64,000 nucleotides of DNA from a gamma proteobacterium symbiont of Stewartia floridana (GCA_003676145.1 NAUB01000016.1:1-64000); one strand, 5' to 3'. Positions 41,745 through 51,925 are shown, counted from the first letter of the stretch. Translations and numbers: made by a program. Notes: generated by a model not told the origin, from the sequence alone.

Positions 41745-42971
41745 TCAACTGATTTCGTTGTAACCGCGCTCTTCGTGCAGAACGATATCCAGACCTTCAA
41801 TCTCCTCTTCCTTGTTGACCCGAAGACCGATCAGCGCATCCACCAGCTTGAGAATGCCCAGGGTGACCACGGCGGTAAAGACGACGGTGACAACAACCCC
41901 GATGAACTGCACCCAGAATTGGCCGCCCATGGAGGTTATGCCATCCGCAAAGCCGTATCCGGAAAAGATTCCCAGTGAGGTGGAGGAGAAGATACCGGCC
42001 AGCAAGGTACCCAAAATCCCGCCAACCCCATGAACCGGAAAGACATCGAGAGAGTCATCGATTTTAAGCACCTGTTTCAGATAGTTGGTGGCTGAGAAAC
42101 AGATGATCCCGGCCAGCAGACCGATCACCAGGGCACCCGCCGGTCCGACGAAGCCTGAGGCTGGGGTGATCGTACCCAAACCGGCAACCATACCGGTAAC
42201 CGCACCCAACGCACTCGGCTTGCCGAACTTGATCCACTCCCGAACCAGCCAGGTCATTGCACCCGTGGCCGCAGAGATGTGGGTGACCAACATCGCCATC
42301 GAGGCACTGCCGTCTGCCGCCAAGGCACTGCCCCCATTGAAACCGAACCAACCGACCCAGAGCATGCCGGCACCGGCAATGGTCATGGTCATGTTGTGGG
42401 GCATCATGGATGCGGTACCGAAGCCACGCCTGGGGCCCATCACCATGGCTGCAACCAGAGCGGCCACACCGGCAGTGATGTGAACCACGGTGCCACCGGC
42501 AAAGTCGTACAATCCCATGCTGCCAAGCCAGCCACCACCCCAGACCCAGTGGGTAATCGGCACATAGACCAGAAACAACCAAATGGCGCTGAACAGCAGC
42601 ATGGCTGAGAAACGCATACGTTCGGCAAAACCACCAACAATCAGAGCCGGTGTGATAATGGCGAATGTCATCTGAAAGAGCATGAACAGGGATTCCGGAA
42701 TATCGCCAGACAGAGTCTCCTTACCGACACCTGACATGAGAATCCGACTGAAATCACCAATCCAGGCGTTTCCTTCGCCGAACGCCAGGCTGTAACCGGC
42801 AATCAACCATAGGATCGATACCATGCCGGCAATGGCAAAACACTGCATCAGCACGGAGAGGACATTTTTGGTTCTCACCAGGCCGCCGTAAAACATGGCC
42901 AGCCCCGGTAGCGTCATAAACAACACCAATGCGGTAGATGCCATGATCCAAGCTGTATTCGCACTATTCAT
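41745..42971 (-). CDS. amt: Ammonium transporter Amt
   Basis: 408 residues and eleven membrane helices. Amt signatures include DFAGGTVVHITAGVAALVAA and the twin-His region with VGWFGFNGGSALAADG and VFPVHGVGGILGTLLAGIF. It conducts ammonium/ammonia into the cell. No glnK/glnB gene is adjacent, unlike the usual glnK-amtB pair. The C-terminal tail (EEEIEGLDIVLHEERGYNE) is the normal regulatory tail. Good Shine-Dalgarno (GGAAGGGG). Confidence 0.95.
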   Translation of the reverse strand: MNSANTAWIMASTALVLFMTLPGLAMFYGGLVRTKNVLSVLMQCFAIAGMVSILWLIAGYSLAFGEGNAWIGDFSRILMSGVGKETLSGDIPESLFMLFQMTFAIITPALIVGGFAERMRFSAMLLFSAIWLFLVYVPITHWVWGGGWLGSMGLYDFAGGTVVHITAGVAALVAAMVMGPRRGFGTASMMPHNMTMTIAGAGMLWVGWFGFNGGSALAADGSASMAMLVTHISAATGAMTWLVREWIKFGKPSALGAVTGMVAGLGTITPASGFVGPAGALVIGLLAGIICFSATNYLKQVLKIDDSLDVFPVHGVGGILGTLLAGIFSSTSLGIFSGYGFADGITSMGGQFWVQFIGVVVTVVFTAVVTLGILKLVDALIGLRVNKEEEIEGLDIVLHEERGYNEIS

Positions 42972-43056
42972 GAATACCCCTTCCAGTCATTACTCCCCCT
43001 CACCCCAGATCAGGGATTAGTACACAATTTACTGTTTTTTTACAAAAATTTGCTTT

Positions 43057-43078
43057 AACTCAATATTTTCATTGAGTT
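43057..43078. promoter_or_regulatory. Palindrome upstream of the ammonium transporter gene
   Basis: AACTCAAT-ATTTTC-ATTGAGTT is a perfect 8-base inverted repeat, 86 bases upstream of amt, between divergent genes. It may be an operator; I see no sigma-54 -24/-12 element nearby. Confidence 0.35.
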
Positions 43079-43186
43079 AGAGTCACAAAATGGCAGATCG
43101 GAGCTAAAGTTACAACCGCTTTAGCCGTTACGATTCACGTGGGTTCGCGGATGAACAATACCATATACCGGATTGTCCAAAAATAC

Positions 43187-43215
43187 TTGACTATATAAGC
43201 AATTATTAATACAGT
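43187..43215 (+). promoter_or_regulatory. Sigma-70 promoter of the 302-residue coiled-coil gene
   Basis: TTGACT (43187-43192), 17-base spacer, TACAGT (43210-43215). The predicted start lies about 40 bases before the ATG at 43261. Confidence 0.6.
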
Positions 43216-43260
43216 ATCCCGTGAAGCAGTATATTACTACTTACGGCCCGACTGAGAGAC

Positions 43261-44169
43261 ATGGATAACAGGACACAGACACAGACTCAAGTTGTAACTA
43301 GTGGGGTTACCCCATTTAGAATCAACAGCATAGAGCAGTTACCAACACTTGCTCAGGATGAGTCCTGTCACATTATCAAGCAGTATTTCGATTATCTTGA
43401 GTCCACCCTTTCGAACCAGGAGAGTGTCGTCGACGTCGAGCAACTGCGTGAAATGCTCAAAGAGGTCTCCGGCTTCATCCGTTCCAACAAGAGTCAGCTC
43501 AGAGCGGATGGCTACAGCCGCATGCTGAAGCGTTTGAACGGTATTTATGCTCAGGGCCTGCGCAACAACAATGACCGGGCCTTCACCCGCACAGCGGTCA
43601 ATTTTGCCGACATACTGAATACGGTGAGTCAGAGCTTTCCAAGTTACGACTACAGTGAATCGGTCGGACTGCTGCTCCATTACATGCATAAGATGTTCAA
43701 CTATCGGGAAGAGGGATGGATCGAGGTGTTTGAACACCTGATCTCAATGTCCGACTCGCTCGAGATCATGCAACTGATCAAGTCTCAACACCTCCAGGAG
43801 ATCCAAAACTGGGTTGAAGAGGGTGTGGACAATCTGTTCGCCCTGATGGATGAACAGCTGGAAGTGATCGACAACATCGATGCTGAAATCCTGTTGCTTG
43901 ACCAGGAGCTGCTGCAGCGTCGCAAGGCTTTCCACATTGAAGCCAAAAAACCCAGCAATGAATTGGTGGTCCCGATCACAAGAGCCCGTGATAAACAGCT
44001 GATCCAGGAGCTTTTTGACCGGCGTGCCACGCTGATCAGCGAACGACTCGGCAAACTGGAACTGGCCGACCTGCTGGATGAGAACATCCAGGAGTTTACC
44101 GATCGTCTGATTGAGATAAGGCGCAGTGCAATGATCCAGCTGGTGTGGAGCAATCCTGAGGTTCACTAG
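43261..44169 (+). CDS. Alpha-helical protein of unknown function
   Basis: 302 residues, soluble, rich in charged heptad-like helices, especially about 165-290 (EVIDNIDAEILLLDQELLQRR, in part: DAEILLLDQELLQRR, and LADLLDENIQEFTDRLIEIRR). No catalytic motif or signal peptide. It has its own promoter and terminator, so it is a monocistronic gene. No family recognised; scaffolding or a regulatory role would be guesses. Confidence 0.75.
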   Translation: MDNRTQTQTQVVTSGVTPFRINSIEQLPTLAQDESCHIIKQYFDYLESTLSNQESVVDVEQLREMLKEVSGFIRSNKSQLRADGYSRMLKRLNGIYAQGLRNNNDRAFTRTAVNFADILNTVSQSFPSYDYSESVGLLLHYMHKMFNYREEGWIEVFEHLISMSDSLEIMQLIKSQHLQEIQNWVEEGVDNLFALMDEQLEVIDNIDAEILLLDQELLQRRKAFHIEAKKPSNELVVPITRARDKQLIQELFDRRATLISERLGKLELADLLDENIQEFTDRLIEIRRSAMIQLVWSNPEVH

Positions 44170-44201
44170 ACGTTCTGCACCAATCAACGGAACAACAAAT
44201 A

Positions 44202-44232
44202 AAATGGCCTGATCAACTCAGGCCATTTTTTT
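44202..44232. terminator. Bidirectional intrinsic terminator
   Basis: The stem AAATGGCCTGA / TCAGGCCATTT (11 pairs, 5-base loop) is followed by eight T on the plus strand and, on the minus strand, by TTTTATTT. It ends both the helical-protein gene and the leftward chemoreceptor gene. Confidence 0.88.
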
Positions 44233-44260
44233 TGACACGGGAACACTCACTGCCGAAAAC

Positions 44261-46132
44261 CTAAGAGACCTTAAACCGATCCATCTCCTCTGTCAGTACA
44301 TTGGAGAGCCCTTTCAGATCCCGCACAACGCTGCTTGTGTTGTTGGATTGGTCTGACGTCTCATCCGCACTTTTGGAGATTCTCTGAATATTCTGATTCA
44401 TCTCCTCAGTCGTGGCACGTTGCTGATTAGCCGCCGCAGAGACCTGGGAGCCGAGCTGATTGATCAGTTCAATCTTCTGCTGCACGGAATCCAGAGTCTC
44501 CCCAATGGTGGTTGCCTGCTGAGATGACTCTTCGGCATGGCTGACACTGGTCGCCATAACCTCAACTGCCTCATTGACTCCCGCCTGCAGCGCGGAAATG
44601 ATCTGCTCGATCTCTTTGGTCGAATCCTGGGTTCTGCCGGCCAGGGTTCTCACCTCATCAGCCACCACCGCAAAACCTCTCCCCTGCTCACCGGCACGTG
44701 CAGCCTCAATTGCCGCATTCAGTGCCAACAGGTTGGTCTGTTCAGCAATACTCTTGATCACCTCGAGTACAACACCGATCTGCTGACTTTCATCAACCAG
44801 TGTCTGGATCACATCACTGCCCTTACGGATCTCTTCAGTCAAGGTACCGATGCTCTGCACCGACTTTTTGACGATCCGGTTGCCCTCTTCTGTCGCGGTC
44901 ATCGAATCTGTCGCGGAACTTGCCAGATGGTTGATATTCTCTGAGACATGGGTTGCACTGGCGGTCATTTCACTCAATGAGGTCGCCAGCTGATCAAGCT
45001 CCTGCTTCTGATGCGTCACGGCCAGGTTGGTTTTTTCAGATGAGTTGTTTACCTCATCGATCGTCATTACCAGACTCTCTGAGGTATTGGCCACCTTACC
45101 CACCAATCCACTCAGGTCATGGTTCATTTTCTGCATCGCACCGAGTAACCGTTTGAACTCATCGTTACGGTTACAGGTAATCTCCTGTGAAAGGTCACCG
45201 GATGCGATCCGTTCCATATGCTGCACACCCATATCGAGTGGCTTCAATGCCATCTTCATATAGAGCATCACACCGAGCATAAGCAGACCAAGCATCACCA
45301 CCGCAATGGTGTAACTGATGAGGATCAGATTCTGTTGGGATTTGGCATTTTCAGTGATGTCTTCCATTGAGAACATTCTGCCGACCAGCTTGCCATCTGT
45401 GCTGAGCAAGGGCAAAGAGCCCACGCCCTGAATACTCTCCTGCCAACCGATCTCTTGATAACTCTGCTGTTCACCCTGTGGGCTTACCAGATCGGGATAG
45501 GTTTCCGTTGTCGTGGCAGCCACTTTACCGCTATCTGTCTTAAAAATGATCTCCCTGCCATTTGCCGCTTTGATTTTTTCAGCGACGGCATCGAGGCCTT
45601 TTTCATAGACACCGACACCAACCAGATCGGAGCGATCATAGATCGGGAAAGCCACCAGATTGACCAATCGCCCATCAGTCGTCAGCTCAAACCCATCCAC
45701 CGATTTGCCTGTGGCAATGGCTTGTTTCGCCACTTCCGGACTCTGACTGACGCCATCCAGGGCGGTGAAGCCGATTCGACCATCCTTGGCGATGATCATT
45801 ACATTGTCGGCAATCCCCATCGCCTGCAATCGGGTTGCGGTTGGCCCTACTGCATCTTTAACACCCTCTTCACTAAACCGATAGAGGGACGCACTGAGTT
45901 TGCGATTCCGGGTCAGCGAGGTGAAATTCGCCGCCATGGTTGAACGTTCGTTTTCACCGATGGCACGCCAGAGATCATCCAGTCCGGCCAGATAGGCCAT
46001 CTGATAATCGCTGTTTTTCTTTTCGTAGAGATGCTGCCCCAACGAGAACAGCACGATGGTAAAAATCAGCGTCGCCAGGCCGATCACAAGAGTCAGCCTG
46101 AGCTTGAGCGAGAGTCGATTTAGCAATGTCAT
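44261..46132 (-). CDS. Methyl-accepting chemotaxis protein
   Basis: 623 residues. N-terminal membrane helix (about 10-30), a periplasmic Cache-like ligand domain with [22 protein letters not shown] and [23 protein letters not shown], a second helix at about 275-300, a HAMP domain, and the highly conserved signalling hairpin with [33 protein letters not shown] (shown in parts: [20 protein letters not shown]). It signals through CheA/CheW; no che genes adjoin. The single Cache domain suggests sensing of a small organic ligand. Confidence 0.93.
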   Translation of the reverse strand: MTLLNRLSLKLRLTLVIGLATLIFTIVLFSLGQHLYEKKNSDYQMAYLAGLDDLWRAIGENERSTMAANFTSLTRNRKLSASLYRFSEEGVKDAVGPTATRLQAMGIADNVMIIAKDGRIGFTALDGVSQSPEVAKQAIATGKSVDGFELTTDGRLVNLVAFPIYDRSDLVGVGVYEKGLDAVAEKIKAANGREIIFKTDSGKVAATTTETYPDLVSPQGEQQSYQEIGWQESIQGVGSLPLLSTDGKLVGRMFSMEDITENAKSQQNLILISYTIAVVMLGLLMLGVMLYMKMALKPLDMGVQHMERIASGDLSQEITCNRNDEFKRLLGAMQKMNHDLSGLVGKVANTSESLVMTIDEVNNSSEKTNLAVTHQKQELDQLATSLSEMTASATHVSENINHLASSATDSMTATEEGNRIVKKSVQSIGTLTEEIRKGSDVIQTLVDESQQIGVVLEVIKSIAEQTNLLALNAAIEAARAGEQGRGFAVVADEVRTLAGRTQDSTKEIEQIISALQAGVNEAVEVMATSVSHAEESSQQATTIGETLDSVQQKIELINQLGSQVSAAANQQRATTEEMNQNIQRISKSADETSDQSNNTSSVVRDLKGLSNVLTEEMDRFKVS

Positions 46133-46217
46133 CCGAGGTCTCCGAAGGGAACTTCAACCCGATGGTTTACAGTTGTCATGGCACGCCGGGATTCACTCCC
46201 AGCGTACCGCTTCGGTA

Positions 46218-46673
46218 TCACTCAACCGGATAACCGGCGGTTGTCCAGCCTGGAAAGCCGTCCCTGAAGTAATAGACTTTGCTCCAGCCCCACTCCACGG
46301 CCAAGGCAGCACCCCAGCTGGAGCGATCGCAGCCTTCCGCATTGCAGTAGAAGACAACCGCCTCATCCTTGGGAACTTCCGCAGCCAGAGAATCTGCAGT
46401 CAATTGCTGATTGGGAGTACCTGGATCGTACTCGATGTTCAATGCACCAGGGATACGGCCGGCTTCATACTGTTCCGGCTTGCGGGGATCGATAAACCAG
46501 GCTCTGGCTTTCCACAGTTCATGGGCTTTGGCACTGTCCACGGTGGTGGCACCGGCAACCGTGGCTGGCGATACATAACTTTTATCCGTTTTGACAGGCA
46601 GGTCGACTGCAAACGCAGAACTGGTAAATAAAAGACAAAGTGATACTAAGGTACTCTTGGCTACAGATTTCAT
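46218..46673 (-). CDS. Periplasmic rhodanese-like sulfurtransferase
   Basis: 151 residues with a signal peptide (TLVSLCLLFTSSAFA). One rhodanese domain: FIDPRKPEQYEAGRIPGALN and active-site loop FYCNAEGCDRSSWGAALA with the catalytic Cys. The domain handles sulfane sulfur or thiocyanate-type transfer in the periplasm. The PQTD...DPRK form is common in PQQ-linked or sulfur-oxidizer rhodaneses. AAGGAGA precedes the start. Confidence 0.88.
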   Translation of the reverse strand: MKSVAKSTLVSLCLLFTSSAFAVDLPVKTDKSYVSPATVAGATTVDSAKAHELWKARAWFIDPRKPEQYEAGRIPGALNIEYDPGTPNQQLTADSLAAEVPKDEAVVFYCNAEGCDRSSWGAALAVEWGWSKVYYFRDGFPGWTTAGYPVE

Positions 46674-46863
46674 CTAAGAATCTCCTTGGTGAATTATATT
46701 TAATACTGTTCAACCGATACTGATTAAGGATGTATCGGAATTCAGTTTTTATAAGTCGAATCCATCGATCAGTTTTACGTTGATATTCGAGCTTGATTTG
46801 TAATCTCCATTTTTTACTCGACTGTTGTTCGTAAAACTTTAATTGAGTCTATTTTTGCAGACC

Positions 46864-47206
46864 TCAGTATTCACTGATCGCTCTACTTAAGGCCTTTGGC
46901 ACCATTCCGATCAGCTCTACCGTATAGACATCTATTTGAACACCATTAGATTCCCAAGCCTGTCTGATTTCCAATAACAGCAATTCAGTATTTAATTGTT
47001 TAACCCAGATCCATCGCACCAGTTGCTCTCAAAGCATGCGGGATTCTTTTTGGCGCTTGGTTAATCTGTCGTAGAGATACAGTTGATCTTTAAATAGTTT
47101 TAAATCAATACAACCATTCCTAGCAGCAGGGACAAACAGTTTTGAAGATTGGTTAAGGCTGCAACCCGCAACCGTTAAACAATCCCTTTGACGAAATTAT
47201 GAGCAT
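46864..47206 (-). pseudogene. Broken lipoprotein gene of unknown family
   Basis: Reading leftward from an ATG at 47206, dropping one base within 47172-47182 gives a lipoprotein signal (MLIISSKGLLTVAGCSL, with Cys lipobox) and a helical body containing LKLFKDQLYLYDRLTKR, an in-frame TGA at 47029-47031, and then EQLVRWIWVKQLNTELLLLE and the tail VELIGMVPKALSRAISEY before a TGA at 46864. The protein-like pattern across the stop and the lipobox suggests a gene disabled by a frameshift and a nonsense change, or sequencing errors. It lies between the rhodanese and a cytochrome gene, same strand. Remaining intergenic bases hold nothing clear. Confidence 0.5.
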
Positions 47207-47287
47207 AAAAAAAGAGGTGGAGTCTGCCCTTCTACTCTAAGTCATAACCGGAAATATCGGTCACACCAAGGACGACATTAAAAGTTA

Positions 47288-47758
47288 TCAGTCAGGCAGG
47301 TTCAGGACAGGACTACTGGCGCTGGCCGGCTCAACAGGTAAAGTAATAAAGGCATGGTCGTTCTTACCATGACAGGTCATGCAAGCCTGATTCAGCTTTG
47401 CGAATGCCGGTTTGAAGAGGTCCCATTTTTTGGATGCCACCCCATCATTGATAATTGGAACGCCTGTCTCAAGAAACTCCTGTGCTGTTTCAGCCCGTTT
47501 CGGCCTGGCCAGTTGAACAACCTTGATCAGCTTCTCAATCTCTTCCACCTGATATTGAGCAAACTCCCAGCGCCCCTGTTTTGCCGCCCAGTAGAGATTC
47601 TTGTAGCGCTCACCAATTTCAAACATCCAGTGGGAAGTTCCAGGCACCAGCTCAACAAGATTTGCCAGTTGATCTGACGGACTACCCTGTTCCCGCCAAT
47701 CAGCTTGTGAGGTAACAACAGGAAACAGCAGCAACAGAACAATGATCGAGGTCTTCAT
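47288..47758 (-). CDS. Monoheme c-type cytochrome, class II-like
   Basis: 156 residues from the ATG at 47758; a longer frame starts at 47809. A signal peptide (IIVLLLLFPVVTSQA) is followed by a helical region and one heme motif near the C-terminus, CMTCHGKND, as in cytochrome c'/c-556-like proteins. The YKNLYWAAKQGRWEFAQYQVEEIEKL stretch (in part: YWAAKQGRWEFAQYQ) is typical of a group of uncharacterised sulfur-oxidizer cytochromes. Its role is unknown. Confidence 0.8.
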   Translation of the reverse strand: MKTSIIVLLLLFPVVTSQADWREQGSPSDQLANLVELVPGTSHWMFEIGERYKNLYWAAKQGRWEFAQYQVEEIEKLIKVVQLARPKRAETAQEFLETGVPIINDGVASKKWDLFKPAFAKLNQACMTCHGKNDHAFITLPVEPASASSPVLNLPD

Positions 47759-48014
47759 AACAACATCCCCATAGTCAAACAGCCAGACCTCTTTCAACGA
47801 CACCTTCACCGGCGTGATTCGACAGCCAGTAATCGGGGGAGTCAGTTCAAGGTATTGATTCAGATCCCGGTAGAAGACCTGACTGATAAGTCAAACCAAT
47901 CAATTCGGCTCGGTGCGTGAAACTCCTGAGCCATCACAAGGAGGGGGAATTCTATTATTTAATGCAGAGACTAAAAACCCGGCAATGCCGGGTTAATAGC
48001 AACTTATTGAAATA

Positions 48015-48091
48015 TGGTAGCAAGGGGCAGATTCGAACTGCCGACCCCAGCATTATGAGTGCTGTGCTCTAACCAACTGAGCTACCTTGCC
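48015..48091 (-). tRNA. tRNA-Met (CAT), elongator type
   Basis: A 77-base cloverleaf with encoded CCA. Acceptor GGCAAGG pairs with CCTTGCT, D-arm contains AGCTCAGTTGGTTAGAGC, anticodon loop CTCATAA has CAT, T-arm loop is TTCGAAT. The general form matches elongator Met tRNA (not the initiator, which lacks these D-arm features). A CAT anticodon could also be Ile2 (lysidine), but the anticodon stem favours Met. Confidence 0.93.
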
Positions 48092-48112
48092 ATATACGCT
48101 TGAAGGGCGTGA

Positions 48113-48141
48113 AATATACTGTTGCTGCAGCCAAGTGTCAA
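48113..48141 (-). promoter_or_regulatory. Sigma-70 promoter of tRNA-Met
   Basis: On the minus strand: TTGACA (48136-48141), 17-base spacer, TATATT (48113-48118), followed by a CACGCCC discriminator, GC-rich as at stringently controlled stable-RNA promoters. The -35 box begins only two bases after the ychF stop. Confidence 0.88.
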
Positions 48142-48142
48142 A

Positions 48143-49234
48143 TCAGACGTTGAAACGGAAATGGATCACATCCCCGTCACTGACCACGTACTCCTTACCT
48201 TCGGAGCGTAGTTTTCCCGCTTCCCGGGCGCCCTGCTCCCCTTTGCAGGCGACGAAATCGTCATAGGCAATCACCTCTGCACGGATGAATCCCCGTTCGA
48301 AGTCGGTGTGGATGACTCCGGCAGCCTGGGGTGCAGTGGCTTCGGCAGGAATCGTCCAGGCCCGCACCTCTTTCTCACCGGCGGTGAAGTAGGTCTCCAG
48401 ACCCAACAGCTGGTATCCGGCACGTACAACCCGGTTCAGCCCCGGCTCATCCAGTCCCATATCGGCCAGGAATTCACCCCGCTCATCCTCATCCAGCTCA
48501 ACGATTTCGGCCTCGATGGCGGCACACACCGGTACCACTTCCGCACCCTCATCAGCCGCCAGCTCCTGCAGGGTCTGCAGATGGGGATTGTCACTGAATC
48601 CCTCCTCATCCACATTGGCGATGTAGAGCACCGGCTTGATGGTCAGCAGAAACAGATCCCGCAACTCAATCAGCTGCTCTTCACTCAGATCCATACTGCG
48701 CACCGGTTTACCATCATTCAGATGGTCGCGTACCGACTCCAGCAACGCTTTTCGGGCCAGTACCTTCTTGTCTCCGGTTTTCGCCTGTCGGGCGGTTTTA
48801 TCGAGCCCCTTCTCCACCGACTCCAGGTCGGCCAGAGCCAACTCCGTATTGATGACCTCCACATCGCCGGCCGGATCGACCCGCCCCGCCACGTGCACGA
48901 CATCGTCGTTTTCAAAACAGCGCACCACCTGGGCGATGGCATCGGTTTCACGGATATTGGCGAGAAACTTGTTACCCAGCCCCTCCCCCTTGGAGGCGCC
49001 CGCCACCAGGCCGGCGATATCGACAAACTGCATACTGGTGGGAATAACCTGCTGTGGATTGACGATCGATGCGATCACATCCAGCCGTGGATCGGGCAGG
49101 GGAACCACCCCGACGTTGGGATCAATGGTGCAGAAGGGGTAGTTTTCCGCTGCAATCGTCGCCTTGGTCAAGGCGTTGAAAAGAGTGGATTTGCCCACAT
49201 TCGGCAAACCGACGATACCGCATTTGAAACCCAT
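48143..49234 (-). CDS. ychF: Redox-regulated ATPase YchF
   Basis: 363 residues from the ATG at 49234 (ten codons of the longer frame are excluded). P-loop [15 protein letters not shown], the [12 protein letters not shown] switch region and [17 protein letters not shown] are typical of the Obg-like YchF group; the C-terminal TGS-like domain ends in [15 protein letters not shown]. The G4 motif is NVDE (not NKxD), the mark of ATP preference. It binds ribosomes and acts in stress and translation control. Confidence 0.96.
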   Translation of the reverse strand: MGFKCGIVGLPNVGKSTLFNALTKATIAAENYPFCTIDPNVGVVPLPDPRLDVIASIVNPQQVIPTSMQFVDIAGLVAGASKGEGLGNKFLANIRETDAIAQVVRCFENDDVVHVAGRVDPAGDVEVINTELALADLESVEKGLDKTARQAKTGDKKVLARKALLESVRDHLNDGKPVRSMDLSEEQLIELRDLFLLTIKPVLYIANVDEEGFSDNPHLQTLQELAADEGAEVVPVCAAIEAEIVELDEDERGEFLADMGLDEPGLNRVVRAGYQLLGLETYFTAGEKEVRAWTIPAEATAPQAAGVIHTDFERGFIRAEVIAYDDFVACKGEQGAREAGKLRSEGKEYVVSDGDVIHFRFNV

Positions 49235-49294
49235 GAATGCTGCCCCTGCGAAAAAAAGGAGCAAGCATACCGGAAACGGCGCGGATTGGCACCA

Positions 49295-49600
49295 CTACTG
49301 AATCGTGAACAGCTTACCGAAGTTGGCGATCTGCAGGATTTCCAGCACGGCATCATTGCCATTGATCAGCATCACATTGTTCTCCTGAACCGCGCTATGC
49401 TCTCTCAGCTGCAACAACATACCCATCGCCGAACTGTCGAGATAATCGGTCTCTGCCAGATCCACCACAAACAGCTTCTCGCCCTTGGGGTAACTCTTGT
49501 AGGCCTGCATGAAATCCTGATGGGTTGAAAAATCAAAACGACCGGCGATTTTCAGAGTCACGGTCTTTTCGTCATCGGATAGTTCAGAGGATATGGACAT
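49295..49600 (-). CDS. STAS-domain anti-sigma factor antagonist-like protein
   Basis: 101 residues, a lone STAS domain. The phosphorylatable Ser lies in TDYLDSSAMGMLLQL, and the N-terminus (IAGRFDFSTHQDFM) matches the anti-anti-sigma fold. Such proteins switch by Ser phosphorylation in partner-switching pathways; a kinase or phosphatase partner is not in the window. Confidence 0.88.
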   Translation of the reverse strand: MSISSELSDDEKTVTLKIAGRFDFSTHQDFMQAYKSYPKGEKLFVVDLAETDYLDSSAMGMLLQLREHSAVQENNVMLINGNDAVLEILQIANFGKLFTIQ

Positions 49601-49692
49601 GGTTGGCCTCGTTGATTATGGAAGTTGTTAACACTAATTATCGTCACCGCCATCCATTGCTTAAGTCGAATCCATTATCGCACCCTGCATCA

Positions 49693-50457
49693 CTATCCGG
49701 ACACAGCAGGTGCCGATTTCATCAACAGCTCTGCCAGGGCTTTAAACTCTTTCGCCGACTGACTGTTGGGTTTGTATTCAAATATGGTACGTCCCACCCC
49801 AGGGCACTCGGCAATCGCCGCTGCCTCGCGTATCGGAATCTCCAGTAACTGATCCGGAAAGTGGTTATGTAATTTCTCAGCAATATCCTTGGAGAGTTTT
49901 CTGCGCGGAAAAAAGCGGTTCAAGGCAATCCACTGAGTAAGGGGTCTGGACAGATAGGGCTCGAATTTCTTCAATGTTTTCAGCATCATGATCAACCCGT
50001 TCAAGGACATATGATCGGCGCAAAGGGGTATCAGAGCTTCGTCTGCGGCAAAAATCGCGTTTGCCACAAGCAGCCCGGCCGAGGGAGGGCAATCGAACAA
50101 CACAAAATCCTGATCGGTCGACATACCCTGCAATGCCTGTTGCAACAAGCGGGCACGGGTTGCCCCGCCATCCTGGAGAAACTCGATCTCCTGCAGTTTT
50201 TCACCCGCCGGAATCAGCGTCAGCAGGTCCCGGATACCCTGTCTGACATCCATGATCCCCTGCTGCTGCAACAGCACCTGATCAATCCCCTTGCTGGGTG
50301 CACGGAACAGACCATAGCTCGACGCCAACTGCCCCTGGGGATCCAGATCGATCACCGTGACCCGCTGCCCGGCCAGTGCCAGGGCATGCCCCAGGTTGGT
50401 GGTCAGGGTGGTTTTACCCACACCACCTTTCTGATTAATCAGTGCAATTCGCCTCAT
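49693..50457 (-). CDS. ParA/MinD-family ATPase
   Basis: 254 residues. Deviant Walker A KGGVGKTTLTTNLGHALA, Walker A' region DLDPQGQLASSYG and Walker B DFVLFDCPPSAGLL are clear. No parB is adjacent, so it is probably an orphan ParA that positions a cellular machine (for example chemotaxis arrays) or a plasmid-like remnant. Its start overlaps a small upstream frame as ATGA. Confidence 0.92.
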   Translation of the reverse strand: MRRIALINQKGGVGKTTLTTNLGHALALAGQRVTVIDLDPQGQLASSYGLFRAPSKGIDQVLLQQQGIMDVRQGIRDLLTLIPAGEKLQEIEFLQDGGATRARLLQQALQGMSTDQDFVLFDCPPSAGLLVANAIFAADEALIPLCADHMSLNGLIMMLKTLKKFEPYLSRPLTQWIALNRFFPRRKLSKDIAEKLHNHFPDQLLEIPIREAAAIAECPGVGRTIFEYKPNSQSAKEFKALAELLMKSAPAVSG

Positions 50458-50651
50458 GCGGTTTCCTGTACGATGAACTCTACAACTTCGCCACCCCTCG
50501 GGGGTAGATCAGCACTCACTCCGTCTGCCAGTTTGATACTGAGGCCTTTGAGTTGAAAGAAAAATAGTGTCACTATTTTAGATTGATTCCCAACCCAACA
50601 GATACTTTCAAGACCCGGATACCTCTGCAGCACGAAGCAGAGCCAATACAT
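50454..50651 (-). CDS. Possible small protein translationally coupled to the ParA gene
   Basis: A 65-residue frame (start ATG at 50651, possibly TTG at 50696) ending in LPPRGGEVVEFIVQETA, whose TGA overlaps the ParA ATG in the ATGA form seen in operons. Composition is mixed and no family is recognised, so it may be chance. Confidence 0.3.
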   Translation of the reverse strand: MYWLCFVLQRYPGLESICWVGNQSKIVTLFFFQLKGLSIKLADGVSADLPPRGGEVVEFIVQETA

Positions 50652-50939
50652 GGAGATATCCCTGACCCATGGCAATGAAATCACAGATGTTGACAAAAAC
50701 CTCCCGAATCGCCTTGACGGCTAGTCGCCTGTAGTTCCCGGGCAACCATTGCCAGGTAAAAAATTTCAATCAACACAAGACCCTACAGTGACTATCGACC
50801 CTGAAACCCGAATCTTTAAGCGCATCCGAGAGGTCACTCTGCTGAACACTCTGTTGCATAAGTGGCTGATATATCTCAGCAGCCCCCTCATGATCTGAGG
50901 TAAACTCAGCAATATAGGTTTGTTGTTATTCTGACTGAC

Positions 50940-51872
50940 ATGACTCACAAGCAATTTTACGCACTACTCTGGTTGTCATTGATGAGCTGTTCGCTGATGG
51001 CGGTCACTTTTGATCTGCCTGAAGCGGGCGACGATCTGGTGGGTCGATCCTTTCGCTATACCACACACTATGAGGAGACATTCTCCGACATCGCCCGGAT
51101 CTACGACATCGGCTATCGGCAGATGGTTGCCGCCAATCCCGAGGTGGACCCCTGGCTGCCTGGAGAAGGCAGTGAGATTGTCATCCCGCAACAGTACATT
51201 CTCCCCCCTGGCCCCCGGGAAGGTATCGTAATCAATCTCGCCGAACTGCGTCTCTACTACTACCCCAAGGAGAGACCCGTGGTGATTACCTATCCGATCG
51301 GCATTGGCAGGGAGGGCTGGAGCACCCCGACAGGCAAGACCTCCGTAATCGGCAAAAAGAAGGATCCGAGCTGGACGGTTCCGGAGTCGATACTCAAGGA
51401 GCACGAAGAACAGGGTGATCCGCTACCGGATGTGGTCCCTCCCGGTCCGGATAATCCGCTTGGCAGCCATGCCATCTATCTGGGCATGAGTGGTTATCTG
51501 CTGCACGGTACCAATAAACCCTATGGGGTGGGCATGCGGGTCAGTCACGGCTGCATTCGACTCTACCCTGAAAACATCTCAAACTTTTTCAAGCAAGTGG
51601 AAACCGGCATTCCGGTACGCATCATCGACAAACCCTATAAAGCCGGCTGGCTCGACGGTGAACTTTACGTCCAGGTCCATCCACCGCTGGCTGAGTATGT
51701 CGAAGAGCGAGGTCACAATCAGACCGAGCTGGTCAACGCGGTGATCAGCAAACTGATGGAGGATAAACGCCGGCCCGACTGGAAGCAGCTGCAGAACTAC
51801 GCTGACCAGAAAACCGGTCTGCCCATGCCGCTCTACCTGTTGCAAGGGGATGAAGTGGCCGACAACCACTGA
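50940..51872 (+). CDS. L,D-transpeptidase (YkuD/ErfK family)
   Basis: 310 residues with a signal peptide (about 1-20). A short LysM-like region (YEETFSDIARIYDIGYRQMVAANP) precedes the YkuD domain, whose catalytic signature is HGTNKPYGVGMRVSHGCIRLYPE (given in part: VSHGCIRLYPE) with the active-site Cys and preceding His. It makes 3-3 cross-links in peptidoglycan or attaches a lipoprotein such as Lpp. The Lpp-like lipoprotein gene is encoded next door, convergent. Confidence 0.93.
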   Translation: MTHKQFYALLWLSLMSCSLMAVTFDLPEAGDDLVGRSFRYTTHYEETFSDIARIYDIGYRQMVAANPEVDPWLPGEGSEIVIPQQYILPPGPREGIVINLAELRLYYYPKERPVVITYPIGIGREGWSTPTGKTSVIGKKKDPSWTVPESILKEHEEQGDPLPDVVPPGPDNPLGSHAIYLGMSGYLLHGTNKPYGVGMRVSHGCIRLYPENISNFFKQVETGIPVRIIDKPYKAGWLDGELYVQVHPPLAEYVEERGHNQTELVNAVISKLMEDKRRPDWKQLQNYADQKTGLPMPLYLLQGDEVADNH

Positions 51873-51925
51873 ATCGGAACCTGTCCCAGCCAGACTCTCC
51901 CCTGCCTCACCGCCCTACAAAACAG

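Noticed and set aside
42972-43260. Sigma-54 promoter or NtrC sites expected for an ammonium transporter
   Set aside because: No GG-N10-GC (-24/-12) element was seen on the minus strand upstream of amt.
46218-47758. A defence or toxin-antitoxin island near the rhodanese and broken lipoprotein gene
   Set aside because: None of the neighbouring products has toxin, antitoxin, nuclease or restriction features.
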